Of a stretch of 23,030 nucleotides of DNA, positions 22,964 to 23,030 are shown one piece after another. A program made the position numbers and the translations under genes. The notes under the pieces were generated by a model. The model searched no databases. It saw only the letters and a program-made list of their open reading frames with translations, and had not been told where the DNA came from. Source of the DNA: an uncultured bacterium (lineage in GTDB: Bacteria > Cyanobacteriota > Vampirovibrionia > Gastranaerophilales > Gastranaerophilaceae); the NCBI GenBank assembly GCA_900551965.1, contig URYF01000020.1, forward strand, positions 1 through 23,030, read 5' to 3'. The stretch's first letter is position 1; every line of letters begins with the position of its first letter.

Positions 22964-23030
22964 ATGGTTACAGAACAAAAACAGATTTCAATTATTATCG
23001 TGGAGGATTTTAAGTTAACGAGAGTGGGGC
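22964..23030 (+). CDS. Response regulator, N-terminal fragment (cut by window edge)
   Basis: Only 22 codons lie in the window: MVTEQKQISIIIVEDFKLTRVG. This is the first beta strand and acidic pocket (ED) of a two-component receiver domain; the IIIVEDFKLTRVG wording is typical of NarL/LuxR-type response regulators. GGAG lies ten bases before the ATG. The phosphorylated aspartate and the output domain are beyond the window, so the output type is a guess. It is divergent from the glycoside hydrolase gene, sharing a 166-base intergenic region. Confidence 0.7.
   Translation, partial: MVTEQKQISIIIVEDFKLTRVG

Overview
The window looks like chromosomal DNA from an AT-rich, host-associated bacterium. 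The best guess is the non-photosynthetic cyanobacterial sister group Vampirovibrionia/Melainabacteria (Gastranaerophilales-like). This is inferred from the style of the genes: an FTLAEVLITLGIIGVVAAMTIPTLI-type prepilin, a pilin-like protein with a D-x-N-G-x-x-G-P-N motif, very large EF-hand/YD/LysM proteins, and families of lineage-specific membrane proteins. No rRNA or other decisive marker is present, so the assignment is provisional.

Region 1 (1-6900, + strand): a DUF167/YggU protein; a short promoter-leader-terminator unit that reads as a complete transcription attenuator with a histidine-rich 20-residue leader peptide; an unrecognised 442-residue membrane protein under its control; then an RNA-turnover and housekeeping cluster. 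That cluster holds ribonuclease Y (rny), the YmdB phosphodiesterase, a PHP-domain phosphoesterase, a membrane-anchored pilin-like protein and a LOG-family protein. The last four genes overlap or lie within 14 bases of each other and are probably co-transcribed.

Region 2 (6900-11900): two overlapping small unknown ORFs on the minus strand that may be one frameshifted gene; then gatB (tRNA amidotransferase), a SIS-domain sugar-phosphate isomerase resembling GlmS without its glutaminase half, and glyceraldehyde-3-phosphate dehydrogenase (gap). Clear hairpin terminators separate these units. gap has a strong promoter with a 12-bp palindrome just upstream.

Region 3 (11500-17914, minus strand): a small hypothetical gene, a decayed calpain-like cysteine-protease module, and a giant 1597-residue multi-domain protein (EF-hand, YD-like repeats, LysM-like domain, Gly/Ala-rich hydrophobic segment, Pro-rich linker, unknown C-terminal domain). 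Reading through the stop codon suggests that the giant protein once continued for about 400 more residues into the protease, which has since been broken by a nonsense mutation and two frameshifts.

Region 4 (17915-23030): intergenic DNA rich in dispersed palindromic repeats (two families, one with a nested insert present in two copies), a possible small RNA, a type IV pilin-like/pseudopilin gene with a consensus promoter, a divergent GH13-like glycoside hydrolase, and the first codons of a response regulator cut off by the window edge.
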